Positions 20,431 to 29,770 of a DNA stretch of 64,000 bases are shown in pieces; position 1 is the stretch's first letter, and each line of letters opens with the position of its first letter. The position numbers and the translations under genes are program-made. This stretch comes from Streptomyces sp. CNQ-509 (GTDB lineage Bacteria > Actinomycetota > Actinomycetes > Streptomycetales > Streptomycetaceae), in contig NZ_CP011492.1 of NCBI RefSeq assembly GCF_001011035.1, forward strand, positions 6,131,447 to 6,195,446, in the 5' to 3' direction. The notes beneath the pieces were generated by a model. It was not told the DNA's origin. It made no database searches and saw only the letters and a list, made by a program, of their open reading frames with translations.

Positions 20431-22035
20431 ATGGGCAGGCCACGGCGGTACGCGACCGCGCTGGGGCGCGCCCTCGTGCTGGTGGCGCTCGCCCCGCTGG
20501 TGACCCTGGTGCAGGCCGTCATGCTCGCCTCGCTGGTGCTCGCCTTCGGCCTGGGGCTGATGTTCGTCTTCCCCTGGGCCGTCGGCCTCACCCGCGGCGT
20601 CGCCAACCTGGCGCGGGCCGTGCACGGCCGCTGGACGGGACGCCCGATCCCCACGGCGTACCTGCCCGCGCCGCCGCATCCGCGGCCCGGTCCGGACGGG
20701 CGCTACCGGCATCTGGGCATCAGCTACCGCAGCCCCGCCCTGCCGGAGTTCTTCGAGCGCGTGCACCGGCTGCTCTCCGACCGCGCGACCTGGCGGGACA
20801 CGCTGTGGCTGGTCGCCGACCCGGTCGTCGGGTTCGCGATGGCGGCGCTGCCGCTGTTCGCCGTCGGCTACGGGCTGGCCGGCATGGCGCTGCCGCTGCT
20901 GTGGGACCCGTCCTACCCGGGGGACACCCTCGGGCACTATGCGGGCGTCGAGGTCGCCTCGGAGGGCACCGCCCTGGCGCTCGTGCCCGTGGGCGCGGCG
21001 CTCTTCGCGCTCGGGCTGTGGGCCGGGCCGCGGTCGATGGCGCTCCACGCGCGCTGGACGCGGATGCTGCTGGCGCCGACGCGGGCGTCCGAGCTGGCGC
21101 TGCAGGTCGCCGAGCTGGACCGGAAGCGCACGGCGGCCACCGACTGGCAGGCGGCGGAGGTGCGGCGCATCGAGCGGGATCTGCACGACGGGCCGCAGGC
21201 CCGGCTCGTCGCCCTCGGCATGACGGTCTCGGCGGCGGAGGAGCTGGTCGACGACGACCCGGCGGCGGCGAAGGCGCTGCTCCGGCAGGCACAGGAGTCG
21301 TCGTCCATGGTGCTGCAGGAGCTGCGCGGTCTCGTACGGGGCATCCACCCGCCGGTGCTCGCGGAGCGGGGGCTGGGCGACGCCGTACGGGCGCTGGCGC
21401 TGGACAGCGCGCTGGAGGTACGGGTCGAGGTCGACCTGCGCGGGCGCCTGCCGGATCCGGTGCAGTCGGCGGCGTACTTCGCGGTGGCGGAGCTCCTCGC
21501 CAACGCGGGCAAGCACGCGGGCGCGGACCGGGTGGACATCGACCTGTGGCACCGCGACGGCGTGCTGCGCGCAACGGTCACCGACGACGGGCGCGGGGGC
21601 GCGCTGCCGGTGACGGGTGGCGGGCTGCGGGGCGTGGAGCGGCGGATCAAGCCGTTCGACGGGGTGCTGGCGATCAGCAGCCCCGAGGGCGGGCCGACGA
21701 CGGTCGTGGTGGAGATCCCGTGCCCGCTGGGGGAGGAGTGCTGCGAGCCGGACGACGCCGCTCCGGGTGCGGCGCGGGGAGCGGCGGCCGGGCGCGGGGA
21801 GCTGTGGCTGACGGCGCTGGCACCGGTACTGTGTTCCGTCGCGCTGTTCCCGCAGGGGCTGGTCGCGGGGCTGCTGCTGATCTTCGGCACGGACAACAGG
21901 TCGTGGTTCCTGGCGCTGTACATGCCGGAGCCGCTGCGCTGGCCGACGGTGCTGGCGATGGTGGCGCTGGGTCTGAGCGGGGTGCCGCCGCTGCTGCGGC
22001 GGTGGCGGAAGACCGGCTCGGCGCAGCGGTGTTGA
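20431..22035 (+). CDS. DesK/NarL-type sensor histidine kinase with extra C-terminal membrane segments
   Basis: 534-aa membrane kinase. The N-terminal sensor has paired membrane segments (ALVLVALAPLVTLVQAVML..., then VVGFAMAALPLFAVGYGLAG and LALVPVGAALFALGLWAG). HisKA_3 has the phosphoacceptor His in RRIERDLHDGPQARL. HATPase follows (FAVAELLANAGKHAGA, VTDDGRGGA, GGGLRGVERRI). Unusually, about 85 residues follow the ATPase domain with two further hydrophobic stretches (LWLTALAPVLCSVALFPQ, and LRWPTVLAMVALGL). Start is taken as ATG 20431 after AGGAGG at a short 4-nt spacing; ATGs at 20404/20407 are alternatives. The response regulator follows 50 nt later. The signal is unknown. Confidence 0.85.
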   Translation: MGRPRRYATALGRALVLVALAPLVTLVQAVMLASLVLAFGLGLMFVFPWAVGLTRGVANLARAVHGRWTGRPIPTAYLPAPPHPRPGPDGRYRHLGISYRSPALPEFFERVHRLLSDRATWRDTLWLVADPVVGFAMAALPLFAVGYGLAGMALPLLWDPSYPGDTLGHYAGVEVASEGTALALVPVGAALFALGLWAGPRSMALHARWTRMLLAPTRASELALQVAELDRKRTAATDWQAAEVRRIERDLHDGPQARLVALGMTVSAAEELVDDDPAAAKALLRQAQESSSMVLQELRGLVRGIHPPVLAERGLGDAVRALALDSALEVRVEVDLRGRLPDPVQSAAYFAVAELLANAGKHAGADRVDIDLWHRDGVLRATVTDDGRGGALPVTGGGLRGVERRIKPFDGVLAISSPEGGPTTVVVEIPCPLGEECCEPDDAAPGAARGAAAGRGELWLTALAPVLCSVALFPQGLVAGLLLIFGTDNRSWFLALYMPEPLRWPTVLAMVALGLSGVPPLLRRWRKTGSAQRC

Positions 22036-22085
22036 CGGGGGGACGCGCGGCCGTCCCGGGTGACGGGGCGGAGAGGAGCGGGACA

Positions 22086-22739
22086 GTGCGAGTCGTCCTG
22101 GCGGAGGACCAGTACCTGCTGCGGGACGGGCTGACGCGGCTGCTCCAGGCGCACGGCATGGAGATCTGCGCGGCGGTCGAGTCCGGGGACGAGCTGCTGG
22201 CGGCGCTGCGCGCCGAGCGGCCGGACGTGGCGGTGGTCGACATCCGGCTGCCGCCGACGTTCACGGACGAGGGGCTGCAGGCGGCGCTGGCGGCCCGCCG
22301 GGAGCGTCCCGACCTGCCGGTGCTGATCCTGTCGCAGCACGTGGAGCAGTTGTACGCGCGGGAGTTGCTGGCGGACGGCCGCGGGGCGGTGGGGTACCTG
22401 CTGAAGGACCGGGTGTTCGCGGCGCGGCAGTTCGTGGACTCGGTGCGGCGGGTGGCCGAGGGCGGAACGGCGATGGACCCGGAGGTCATCGCGAAGCTGC
22501 TGGCGAGCAACGCGCGGGACGAGCCGCTGGGGCGGCTGACGCCGCGGGAGCGTGAGGTGCTGGCGGGGATGGCGGAGGGCCGCTCGAACACGGCGATCGC
22601 GCGTCAGCTCTTCCTCTCCGAGGGCGCGGTGAGCAAGTACACGACGAGCATCTTCGCGAAGCTGGACCTGCCCCCGTCGGATGACGACAACCGCAGGGTG
22701 CGGGCGGTGCTGGCGTATCTGAACGGGCAGGTGGAGTAG
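22086..22739 (+). CDS. NarL/FixJ-family response regulator
   Basis: 217-aa DNA-binding regulator, partner of the kinase just upstream. The receiver (1-120) has AEDQ acids, the phospho-Asp in VVDIRLPPTF, the Ser of ILSQH and the Lys of YLLKDRV. The C-terminal LuxR-type HTH reads LTPREREVLAGMAEGRSNTA then LSEGAVSKYTTSIFAKLDL. Start GTG 22086 follows GAGAGGAG. Targets are unknown; such pairs often control neighbouring genes, but here the downstream gene, lhr, is convergent. Confidence 0.9.
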   Translation: MRVVLAEDQYLLRDGLTRLLQAHGMEICAAVESGDELLAALRAERPDVAVVDIRLPPTFTDEGLQAALAARRERPDLPVLILSQHVEQLYARELLADGRGAVGYLLKDRVFAARQFVDSVRRVAEGGTAMDPEVIAKLLASNARDEPLGRLTPREREVLAGMAEGRSNTAIARQLFLSEGAVSKYTTSIFAKLDLPPSDDDNRRVRAVLAYLNGQVE

Positions 22740-22821
22740 GCCCGGAGCGCCCGGGTACGGCGGGGGCCGGTGGCCGGCTCCGGGTCCGGTCGGGTCCGGC
22801 CGCCGCACCCCGCTCTCGCCG

Positions 22822-25800
22822 TCAGGAGCGGATGCGCAGGCCCCGGGGGGTGGCCAGGAAGCCGGACTGCTCCAGGAGCGTGCCCAGGGGGGAGTCCAGG
22901 GCCGCGGTCGCGTTGATGCGCTCCACCGTTGCCGTACGGCCCAGGGCGCCGCCGCGGGCCGCCGCCGCGAGCGCATCGGCCGCGGCGGCGAGGCGGGGGT
23001 CGTCCGCCGGGGGCCAGGCCAGCAGCGTGCGGCCGCCGCGCTCCACGTACAGCGCGAGGTCGCCGTCCACCAGCACCACCAGCGCACCGGCCTTCCGGCC
23101 GGGCTTGTGCGTCGTGCCGGGCGGGGGCTCGGGCCAGGGCAGGGCCGCCCCGTACGCGTTCGCCGGGTCCGCCGCGGCCAGCACCAGCGCCCGCTGCCCG
23201 CCGCGCCCGGCCCCACCGGCGCCGTACGGCCGGGGACCGCCGCCGCGCGGGCGGCCGCCGCCCAGCGTGTGCCCGCCGTACGGACCGGCCGGCCCCTCCT
23301 CGTCCACGAAACCGTCGTCCCCCGCCTGCCCTGCCTGCCCCGCCGCCGCGGCTTCCACGGCCCCGCGCTCCCGCGACGTGGCCACCGCCCGCAGCCGGTC
23401 CACCGCGCCGTCCATCGCGAACTGCGCGGCGCCCAGCCCCTCCACCACGTACCCGCGGCGGGCCTGACCCGTCTCCTCGAACGCCGACAGCACCCGGTAC
23501 GCCGCGGAGAAGCCGCCCTCCACTCCCTCCGCCGCCACCGCGCCGCGCGTGACGACCCCGTGCCGGTCGAGCAGCGTGCGGGCCAGCGCGTGCGCGCGGT
23601 GCGTGGTGTCCGGTTCGCGCTCGGGCAGCAGCGACCAGCGGCCGGAGACCGTCGGCGGCCCGTTCCGCGACGCCGTGCGCGCGTCACCCGCGACCGCCAG
23701 GCTGCCGTAACGCCCGCGCGGCGTGGGCCGTTTCGCGCGGTGCGCGGTGGCGCCCGCGGTGCGGCCCGAGCCGAGGAGGGCGCGCAGCGGTCCCAGGGTG
23801 TCGTTCGTCAGCCGCCCGGACCAGGCCAGGTCCCAGACGGCGTCGGCGAGTTGCGCGTCGGTGGCGTCCGGGTGCGTCGCGCGCACCTGCTCGGCGATCT
23901 GCCGGAAGAACAGCCCGTACCCGCCGGTCAGCGCGGCCAGCACCGCCTGGTGCAGCGGCGTGACCTCCAGCGGATGCGGCTCGTGCAGCAGCAGCGGGGC
24001 GGAGTCCGCGGGGTACAGGGAGATCCAGCCGTCCTTGCCGGGCAGCGCGCCTGCGCCGGCCCAGACCACCTCCCCGGAGTTCGTCAGCTCGTCGAGCATC
24101 GTCGGTACGTACCCCGCGACCCGCGACGGCAGCACCAGCTTCTCCAGCGCCGACGCCGGCACCGGCGCGCCCTGCAGTTGCTCCACCGCCCGGACGAGGC
24201 CGTCCAGACCGCGGAGGCTGTGCGTGCCCAGGTGCTGCCACTGCGGCAGGAACGCGGCGAGCGCGGCCGGGGCGACGGGCTCCAGCTCCTCCCGCAGCGC
24301 GGCCAGCGACCGGCGCCGCAGCCGCCGCAGCACCCCGGCGTCGCACCACTCCTGGCCGATGCCCGCCGGATGGAACTCGCCCTGTACGGTCCTGCCCGCC
24401 GCCGCCAGCCGGTGCAGCGCGCCGTCGGTGACCGCCGCACCCAGGCCGAAGCGCGCCGCGGCCTGCCCGGAGGTGAACGGGCCGTGCGTGCGCGCGAAGC
24501 GCGCCAGCAGGTCGCCCAGCGGGTCCGCCACCGGCTCGGTGAACGCCTCCGGCACGCCCACCGGCAGCGCCGTGCCCAGCGCGTCCCGCAGTCGGCCGGC
24601 ATCCTCGACGGCCGCCCAGTGCGCCGTCCCCGCCAGCCGCACCCGGATCGCCCGGCGCGCGCCCTCCAGCTCCCGCACCCAGGCCGGCTCCGCGCCGCGC
24701 TCCGCCAGCTCCTCGTCCGTCAGCGGCCCGAGCACGCGCAGCGCGTCCGCGACACCCTCGGCGTCCTTGAGCCGCCGGTCGTCCGTACGCCACTGCAGCT
24801 CGCGCTCCAGCTCCGCCAGCACCTCGGCGTCCAGCAGCTCGCGCAGCTCCGCCTGCCCCAGCAGCTCGGCGAGCAGCCGGGAGTCCAGCGACAGCGCCGC
24901 CGCCCGGCGCTCGGCCAGCGGCGAATCGCCCTCGTACAGGAACTGCGCCACGTAGCCGAAGAGCAGCGAGCGGGCGAACGGCGACGGCTCCTGCGTCGTC
25001 ACCTCCACCAGCCGCACACGGCGGTTCTCGACGTCGCCCATCAGCTCGGTGAGCCCCGGGACGTCGAAGACGTCCTGAAGGCACTCGCGCACCGCCTCCA
25101 GCACGATCGGGAACGAGCCGAACTCGCTCGCCACCTGGAGCAGTTGGGAGGCGCGCTGCCGCTGCTGCCACAGGGGCGTGCGCTTGCGCGGGTCGCGGCG
25201 GGGCAGCAGCAGCGCGCGCGCCGCGCACTCGCGGAACCGGGCGGCGAACAGCGCCGAGCCGCCCACCTGGTCGGTGACGACCTGGTCGACCTCGCCCTTG
25301 TCGAAGAGGACGTCGGCCGCGCCGACCGGCGACCGCCCGTCGTCCCCGGCCGCGTCGGCGGCCGTGCGCCCGCCCGCCGGGTCGACGTCCAGCAGGTCGA
25401 GGCCCATCAGGTCGGTGTCGGGCAGCCGCAGCACGATGCCGTCGTCGGCGTGCATCACCTGGGCGTCCATCCCGTACCGCTCGGTGAGCCGGGCGCCGAG
25501 CGCCAGCGCCCACGGCGCGTGCACCTGCGCGCCGAACGGCGAGTGCACCACCACCCGCCAGTCGCCCAGCTCGTCCCGGAAGCGCTCCACGACGATCGTC
25601 CGGTCGTCCGGCACGTGCCCGCAGGCGGCGCGCTGCTCCTCCAGATAGGCGATCACGTTCCCCGCGGCCCACGCGTCCAGCCCTGCCGCCCGCAGCCGCT
25701 CCTGGGCCGCTTGCCGGTCCATCCCGCTCAGCTCGCGCAGGAACGCGCCCAGCGCCCGCCCCAGCTCCAGCGGCCGGCCGAGCTGGTCGCCCTTCCAGAA

Positions 25801-27621
25801 CGGCAGCCGGCCCGGCACCCCGGGCGCGGGGGAGACCAGCACCCGGTCCCGCGTGATGTCCTCGATGCGCCACGACGTGGTGCCCAGCGTGAAGACGTCC
25901 CCGATCCGCGACTCGTAGACCATCTCCTCGTCCAGCTCGCCGACCCGGCCGCCGCCCTTCTTCGGGTCGGCCCCGGCGAGGAAGACGCCGAAGAGGCCGC
26001 GGTCCGGGATCGTGCCCCCGGAGGTGACGGCGAGCCGCTGCGCGCCCGGGCGGCCCTTGACCGTCTGCGCCACCCGGTCCCACACCAGGCGCGGGCGCAG
26101 TTCGGCGAAGGCGTCGGAGGGATAGCGCCCGGCGAGCATGTCGAGCACGGCCGTGAAGGCCGACTCCGGCAGCGCCGCGAACGGCGCCGCCCGCCGCACG
26201 AGCGCCAGCAGCTCCTCCACGTCCCACACGTCCATGGACGTCATCGCGACGATCTGCTGCGCCAGCACGTCCAGCGGGTTGGCCGGGATCCGCAGCGCCT
26301 CGATGGCGCCCTCGCGCATCCGCTCCGTGACCACCGCGGACTGCACCAGGTCACCGCGGTACTTGGGGAAGACCACACCGCGCGAGACCGCGCCCACCTG
26401 GTGCCCCGCGCGGCCCACCCGCTGCAGCCCGGAGGCCACCGACGGCGGCGACTCGACCTGCACCACCAGGTCCACCGCGCCCATGTCGATGCCCAGCTCC
26501 AGGCTGGAGGTGGCGACCACCGCGGGCAGCCGCCCGGCCTTCAGATCCTCCTCCACCTGCGCCCGCTGCTCCTTGGAGACCGAGCCGTGGTGCGCGCGGG
26601 CGATCACCGCGGGCGCGCCCTGCGCCGCGCCGGACTGGGCCATGATCCCGGCGGGCGGCGGCGCGTCCTCCGCCACCGGCTCGCCGGCCGCGCGCTCGTA
26701 GGCGATCTCGTTCAGCCTGTTGCACAGCCGCTCCGCGAGCCGGCGCGAGTTGGCGAAGACGATCGTCGAACGGTGCTTCTCCACCAGGTCGACGATCCGC
26801 TCCTCCACATGCGGCCAGATGGATGGCCGGTCGCCCCCCGCGCCGTCGTCCTGCGCTGGCGAGCCGCCCAGCTCGCCCATGTCCTCGACGGGCACGACCA
26901 CCGACAGGTCGAACCGCTTCTCCGAAGGCGGCTGTACGACCTCCACCCGCCGCCCGGGGGACAGGAACCGCGCCACCTCCTCCACCGGCCGGACCGTCGC
27001 CGACAGGCCGATGCGGCGCGCGGGCCGCGGCAGCAGCTCGTCCAGCCGCTCCAGGGAGAGGGCCAGGTGGGCGCCGCGCTTGGTGCCCGCCACGGCGTGC
27101 ACCTCGTCCAGGATCACGGTCTCCACGCCGGCCAGCGCGTCCCGTGAGGCGGACGTGAGCATCAGGAACAGCGACTCGGGCGTGGTGATGAGGATGTCCG
27201 GCGGACGGTTGGCGATCGAGCGGCGCTCGGCCGCGGGCGTGTCGCCGGAGCGGATCGCGACCCGCACCTCCGGCTCCGGCCGGCCGAGGCGGACCGCCTC
27301 CTGGCGGATGCCCGTGAGCGGGCTGCGCAGATTCCGCTCGACGTCCACGGCCAGCGCCTTCAGCGGCGACACGTACAGCACGCGGCAGCGCTTGCGCGCC
27401 TCCGCGGGCGGCGGGGCGGACGTCAGCCCGTCGAGCGCGGAGAGGAACGCCGCCAGGGTCTTGCCCGACCCCGTGGGCGCCACGACCAGCACGTCGGAGC
27501 CCTCGCCCAGCGCCCGCCAGGCACCCTCCTGGGCCGCCGTGGGCGCGGCGAAGGCGCCCTCGAACCACGCCCGCGTCGCCGGGTCGAACGTCTCCAGCAC
27601 CGATCTCGCCATGTGAACCAT
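22822..27621 (-). CDS. lhr: Large ATP-dependent helicase Lhr
   Basis: 1599-aa superfamily 2 3'-5' helicase of the Lhr family, implicated in DNA repair. The N-terminal motor has Walker A VAPTGSGKTLAAF, motif II DEVHAVAGTKRG, motif III LSATV, and a second RecA-like lobe with VATSSLELGIDMG and QRVGRAGHQ. The Lhr-core winged helix and beta barrel follow. The long C-terminal half is the Lhr-CTD seen in full-length actinobacterial and proteobacterial Lhr. Start ATG 27621 (MVHMARSVLETF) is chosen by similarity; ATG 27612 is possible, and neither has a strong ribosome site. Only 38 nt separate it from the divergent AraC-type regulator. Codon use in the long opposite frame is a shadow of this gene. 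Confidence 0.93.
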   Translation of the reverse strand: MVHMARSVLETFDPATRAWFEGAFAAPTAAQEGAWRALGEGSDVLVVAPTGSGKTLAAFLSALDGLTSAPPPAEARKRCRVLYVSPLKALAVDVERNLRSPLTGIRQEAVRLGRPEPEVRVAIRSGDTPAAERRSIANRPPDILITTPESLFLMLTSASRDALAGVETVILDEVHAVAGTKRGAHLALSLERLDELLPRPARRIGLSATVRPVEEVARFLSPGRRVEVVQPPSEKRFDLSVVVPVEDMGELGGSPAQDDGAGGDRPSIWPHVEERIVDLVEKHRSTIVFANSRRLAERLCNRLNEIAYERAAGEPVAEDAPPPAGIMAQSGAAQGAPAVIARAHHGSVSKEQRAQVEEDLKAGRLPAVVATSSLELGIDMGAVDLVVQVESPPSVASGLQRVGRAGHQVGAVSRGVVFPKYRGDLVQSAVVTERMREGAIEALRIPANPLDVLAQQIVAMTSMDVWDVEELLALVRRAAPFAALPESAFTAVLDMLAGRYPSDAFAELRPRLVWDRVAQTVKGRPGAQRLAVTSGGTIPDRGLFGVFLAGADPKKGGGRVGELDEEMVYESRIGDVFTLGTTSWRIEDITRDRVLVSPAPGVPGRLPFWKGDQLGRPLELGRALGAFLRELSGMDRQAAQERLRAAGLDAWAAGNVIAYLEEQRAACGHVPDDRTIVVERFRDELGDWRVVVHSPFGAQVHAPWALALGARLTERYGMDAQVMHADDGIVLRLPDTDLMGLDLLDVDPAGGRTAADAAGDDGRSPVGAADVLFDKGEVDQVVTDQVGGSALFAARFRECAARALLLPRRDPRKRTPLWQQRQRASQLLQVASEFGSFPIVLEAVRECLQDVFDVPGLTELMGDVENRRVRLVEVTTQEPSPFARSLLFGYVAQFLYEGDSPLAERRAAALSLDSRLLAELLGQAELRELLDAEVLAELERELQWRTDDRRLKDAEGVADALRVLGPLTDEELAERGAEPAWVRELEGARRAIRVRLAGTAHWAAVEDAGRLRDALGTALPVGVPEAFTEPVADPLGDLLARFARTHGPFTSGQAAARFGLGAAVTDGALHRLAAAGRTVQGEFHPAGIGQEWCDAGVLRRLRRRSLAALREELEPVAPAALAAFLPQWQHLGTHSLRGLDGLVRAVEQLQGAPVPASALEKLVLPSRVAGYVPTMLDELTNSGEVVWAGAGALPGKDGWISLYPADSAPLLLHEPHPLEVTPLHQAVLAALTGGYGLFFRQIAEQVRATHPDATDAQLADAVWDLAWSGRLTNDTLGPLRALLGSGRTAGATAHRAKRPTPRGRYGSLAVAGDARTASRNGPPTVSGRWSLLPEREPDTTHRAHALARTLLDRHGVVTRGAVAAEGVEGGFSAAYRVLSAFEETGQARRGYVVEGLGAAQFAMDGAVDRLRAVATSRERGAVEAAAAGQAGQAGDDGFVDEEGPAGPYGGHTLGGGRPRGGGPRPYGAGGAGRGGQRALVLAAADPANAYGAALPWPEPPPGTTHKPGRKAGALVVLVDGDLALYVERGGRTLLAWPPADDPRLAAAADALAAAARGGALGRTATVERINATAALDSPLGTLLEQSGFLATPRGLRIRS

Positions 27622-27659
27622 CGTGCACCCGACCACTGACACCCAGCACACTTGTCCCC

Positions 27660-28511
27660 ATGGGGTCGCGTACGGCGCGGGCGTCGGGCGACGCCGATCG
27701 CGAGTGGGCCCGGCACTGGCGCTGCACCAGCCTGCCCGGCCTCGACCTGCTGCGCGCCCGCTACGTCGGGCACACCTTCCCCACCCACTCCCACGACGGC
27801 TACGTCTTCGGCGCCGTCACCGCCGGGGTGGAGGCCGTCGGCATGCCGGACGGCACGCTCCTCGCCGGCCCCGGCACCGTCGTCATGATCAACCCCGAGG
27901 TGCCGCACACGGCCCGCGCGGGCGCCGCGGAGGGCTGGTCGTACGCGACGCTCTACCCGACCTCGGGCCTGGTCGCCGAGGTGGCGGCCGAGGTCACCGC
28001 CATCGGGGGCACCGCGGGCTTCGGCGAGACCATGGTCGACGACCCCGGCGGCGCCCGCCTCATCACCGAGGTGCACCGGGCCGCGGAGGAGGACAACCCG
28101 CTGGCCGCCGACAGCGTGCTGCGCGTCGTGCTGGCCCGCCTGCTGCGCCGTCACGGCGCGCGGCTCCCGGGGCGCGTGGTGGCGTCCGCGGGCGCGCGGA
28201 CCGCTGCGCGGGCGCGGGCGGTGCTGTACGAGCGGATGGCGGCGCCGCCGACGCTGGAGGCGCTGGCGGCGGAGCTGGGCACGTCACCGTTCGCGCTGCT
28301 GCGCGCCTTCAAGGAGGCGTACGGCACGCCGCCGCACCGCTGGCTGACCGACGCCCGGGTACGGCGCGCGCGGCGGCTGCTGGACGAGGGGCTGCGGCCG
28401 TCGGAGGCGGCGGTGACCGTGGGGTTCACCGACCAGCCGCATCTGAACCGGCACTTCACCCGCATCGTGGGCGTGCCCCCGGGGGCGTACCAGCGGGAGC
28501 GGGCGGGCTGA
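27660..28511 (+). CDS. AraC-family transcriptional regulator (cupin-type N-terminus)
   Basis: 283-aa regulator. The N-terminal half is an AraC-type cupin ligand domain (HTFPTHSHDGYVFGAVTAG, GPGTVVMINPEVPHTA). The C-terminal half has two HTH motifs (TLEALAAELGTSPFALLRAF and EAAVTVGFTDQPHLNRHFTR). It is immediately followed by azlC-azlD on the same strand, an arrangement typical of regulators that switch on amino-acid or amine exporters, so azlCD is the likely target. The CAAGA direct repeats upstream of azlC are the likely binding site. Start ATG 27660 has little ribosome-site support. Confidence 0.85.
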   Translation: MGSRTARASGDADREWARHWRCTSLPGLDLLRARYVGHTFPTHSHDGYVFGAVTAGVEAVGMPDGTLLAGPGTVVMINPEVPHTARAGAAEGWSYATLYPTSGLVAEVAAEVTAIGGTAGFGETMVDDPGGARLITEVHRAAEEDNPLAADSVLRVVLARLLRRHGARLPGRVVASAGARTAARARAVLYERMAAPPTLEALAAELGTSPFALLRAFKEAYGTPPHRWLTDARVRRARRLLDEGLRPSEAAVTVGFTDQPHLNRHFTRIVGVPPGAYQRERAG

Positions 28512-28579
28512 GCGGGACGGGTGGCGCGGGACTGTGCGTCACGCGGTCGCGTGGGCGGGTCCGGGCGGGCGGGGTCGCG

Positions 28580-28594
28580 CAAGAACGTACAAGA
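28580..28594 (+). promoter_or_regulatory. CAAGA direct repeat, candidate AraC-type operator of azlCD
   Basis: CAAGA-ACGTA-CAAGA: two identical pentamers one helical turn apart (10-bp period). They sit at or just upstream of the -35 position of the candidate azlC promoter. AraC-family activators typically bind such direct repeats next to the -35 region. Assignment to the regulator encoded just upstream is inferred from position. Confidence 0.45.
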
Positions 28595-28614
28595 CCGGTC
28601 GGACCCCAGCCGCA

Positions 28615-28620
28615 TAACGT
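28615..28620 (+). promoter_or_regulatory. candidate -10 element for leaderless azlC mRNA
   Basis: TAACGT lies 7 nt before the azlC ATG, with no Shine-Dalgarno. The CAAGA repeat lies 20 nt upstream of it. Confidence 0.45.
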
Positions 28621-28627
28621 CCGGCGC

Positions 28628-29413
28628 ATGGCCACAGAAGCACAGCCTCCGCCCACCGCAGATCCCGCGCCCGAGGACCGCGCCGCCCTGCGCGACGGCC
28701 TCGGGGTCGGGGTCGCCGTCGGGCTCTCCGGGTTCGCGTTCGGCGTCACCGCGGCCGGCGCCGGGCTCAGCGCCGCGCAGGCGTGCGCCATGAGCCTGCT
28801 GATCTTCACCGGTGCCTCGCAGTTCGCCCTCGCCGGTGCGGTAGCCGCGGGCGGCGGCCCGTTCGCCGCCGCGGCCGGGGCCTTCTTCCTCGGCGTACGG
28901 AACGCGTTCTACGGGCTGCGCCTGGCGCCCATGCTCCGGCTGCCCCGGGCGCTGCGGCCGCTCGCCGCCCAGTGGGTCATCGACGAGACGGCCGTCGTCA
29001 CCATCGCCCAGCCCACCCGCCGCGCCCAGCGCATCGGCTTCGCCGTCACCGGGCTCACCCTCTACGTCTGCTGGAACGTCACCACCCTCGTCGGCGTGCT
29101 CGGCGCCGAAGCCATCGGCGACACCGCCGCCTGGGGCCTGGACGCCGCCGGGCCCGCGGTGTTCCTGGCGCTGGTGGGGCCGATGCTGACCGGGACCGTG
29201 GAGCGGGCCACCGCCCTCGTCGCGGTCGCGCTCGTCCTCGGCACGCTGCCGGAGCTGCCCCCCGGGACGCCGGTGCTGGTCGCCGCGCTGGCGGGGCCGC
29301 TGGTGCTGGCGCTGCACGGGAGGCGCACGCGCGGGCGCGCGCCGGGTGACCCTCCGGACGGTACGGACCGCACGGACGGCGCGGACGCGCGCGAGGCGGA
29401 GGGTGCCGCATGA
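28628..29413 (+). CDS. azlC: AzlC-family branched-chain amino acid exporter, large subunit
   Basis: 261-aa integral membrane protein. The family core is evident: RDGLGVGVAVGLSGFAFGVTA, SLLIFTGASQFALAG, AFFLGVRNAFYGLRLAP and WVIDETAVVT. About seven membrane helices are visible, then a hydrophilic Arg/Asp-rich tail. AzlC/BrnF proteins export branched-chain amino acids or analogues with a small AzlD partner; azlD overlaps its stop here (ATGA). The true substrate cannot be deduced. Regulation is probably by the adjacent AraC-type protein. Confidence 0.88.
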   Translation: MATEAQPPPTADPAPEDRAALRDGLGVGVAVGLSGFAFGVTAAGAGLSAAQACAMSLLIFTGASQFALAGAVAAGGGPFAAAAGAFFLGVRNAFYGLRLAPMLRLPRALRPLAAQWVIDETAVVTIAQPTRRAQRIGFAVTGLTLYVCWNVTTLVGVLGAEAIGDTAAWGLDAAGPAVFLALVGPMLTGTVERATALVAVALVLGTLPELPPGTPVLVAALAGPLVLALHGRRTRGRAPGDPPDGTDRTDGADAREAEGAA

Positions 29414-29718
29414 CCACCTGGCTTGCGATCGGGCTGACCTTCGCCGGCTGCTACGCGGTCAAGCTGCTCGGCCTCTCCGTCCCCTCGGGCGCCCTGGAGC
29501 GCCCGCTCGTCCGGCGCCTGGCCGCCCTGCTGCCCGTCGCGCTGCTGGCGGCGCTCACCGCGCAGCAGACGTTCGCCGACGGCACCGCGCTGGTCCTCGA
29601 CGCCCGCGCCGCGGGACTGGCGGCGGCCGGCGCCGCGCTGCTGCTGCGGGCGCCGTTCCTGGTCGTGGTGGCCGCCGCGGTGGTCGTGACCGCGGCGGTA
29701 CGCGCCGTGGCCGGCTGA
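29410..29718 (+). CDS. azlD: AzlD-family small exporter subunit
   Basis: 102-aa membrane protein with about four hydrophobic helices (WLAIGLTFAGCYAVKLLGL, LLPVALLAALTAQQTF, LAAAGAALLLRAPFLVVV). The PLVRRLAALLPVALLAALTA segment is the AzlD/BrnE hallmark. It overlaps azlC by 4 nt and is therefore translationally coupled. It is the obligate small partner of AzlC. A strong hairpin follows 8 nt after the stop. Confidence 0.87.
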   Translation: MTTWLAIGLTFAGCYAVKLLGLSVPSGALERPLVRRLAALLPVALLAALTAQQTFADGTALVLDARAAGLAAAGAALLLRAPFLVVVAAAVVVTAAVRAVAG

Positions 29719-29726
29719 CCGGCCCC

Positions 29727-29770
29727 GGGGCGTGCGCGGGCCGGCAAGGGCCGGTGCCCGCGCACGCCCC
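29727..29770. terminator. terminator between azlD and the convergent toroid gene
   Basis: GGGGCGTGCGCGGG (29727-29740) pairs perfectly with CCCGCGCACGCCCC (29757-29770), and inner CCGG arms extend the stem. It begins 8 nt after the azlD stop. Confidence 0.8.

Noticed and set aside
23107-27147. A 1346-codon plus-strand open frame opposite lhr
   Set aside because: It is entirely antisense to a well-supported helicase, of Arg/Gln/His/Pro-rich composition, with no ribosome site.
28577-28600. Possible insertion-sequence end or attachment site near azlC
   Set aside because: There is no transposase, integrase or target duplication anywhere nearby; the repeats fit an operator better.
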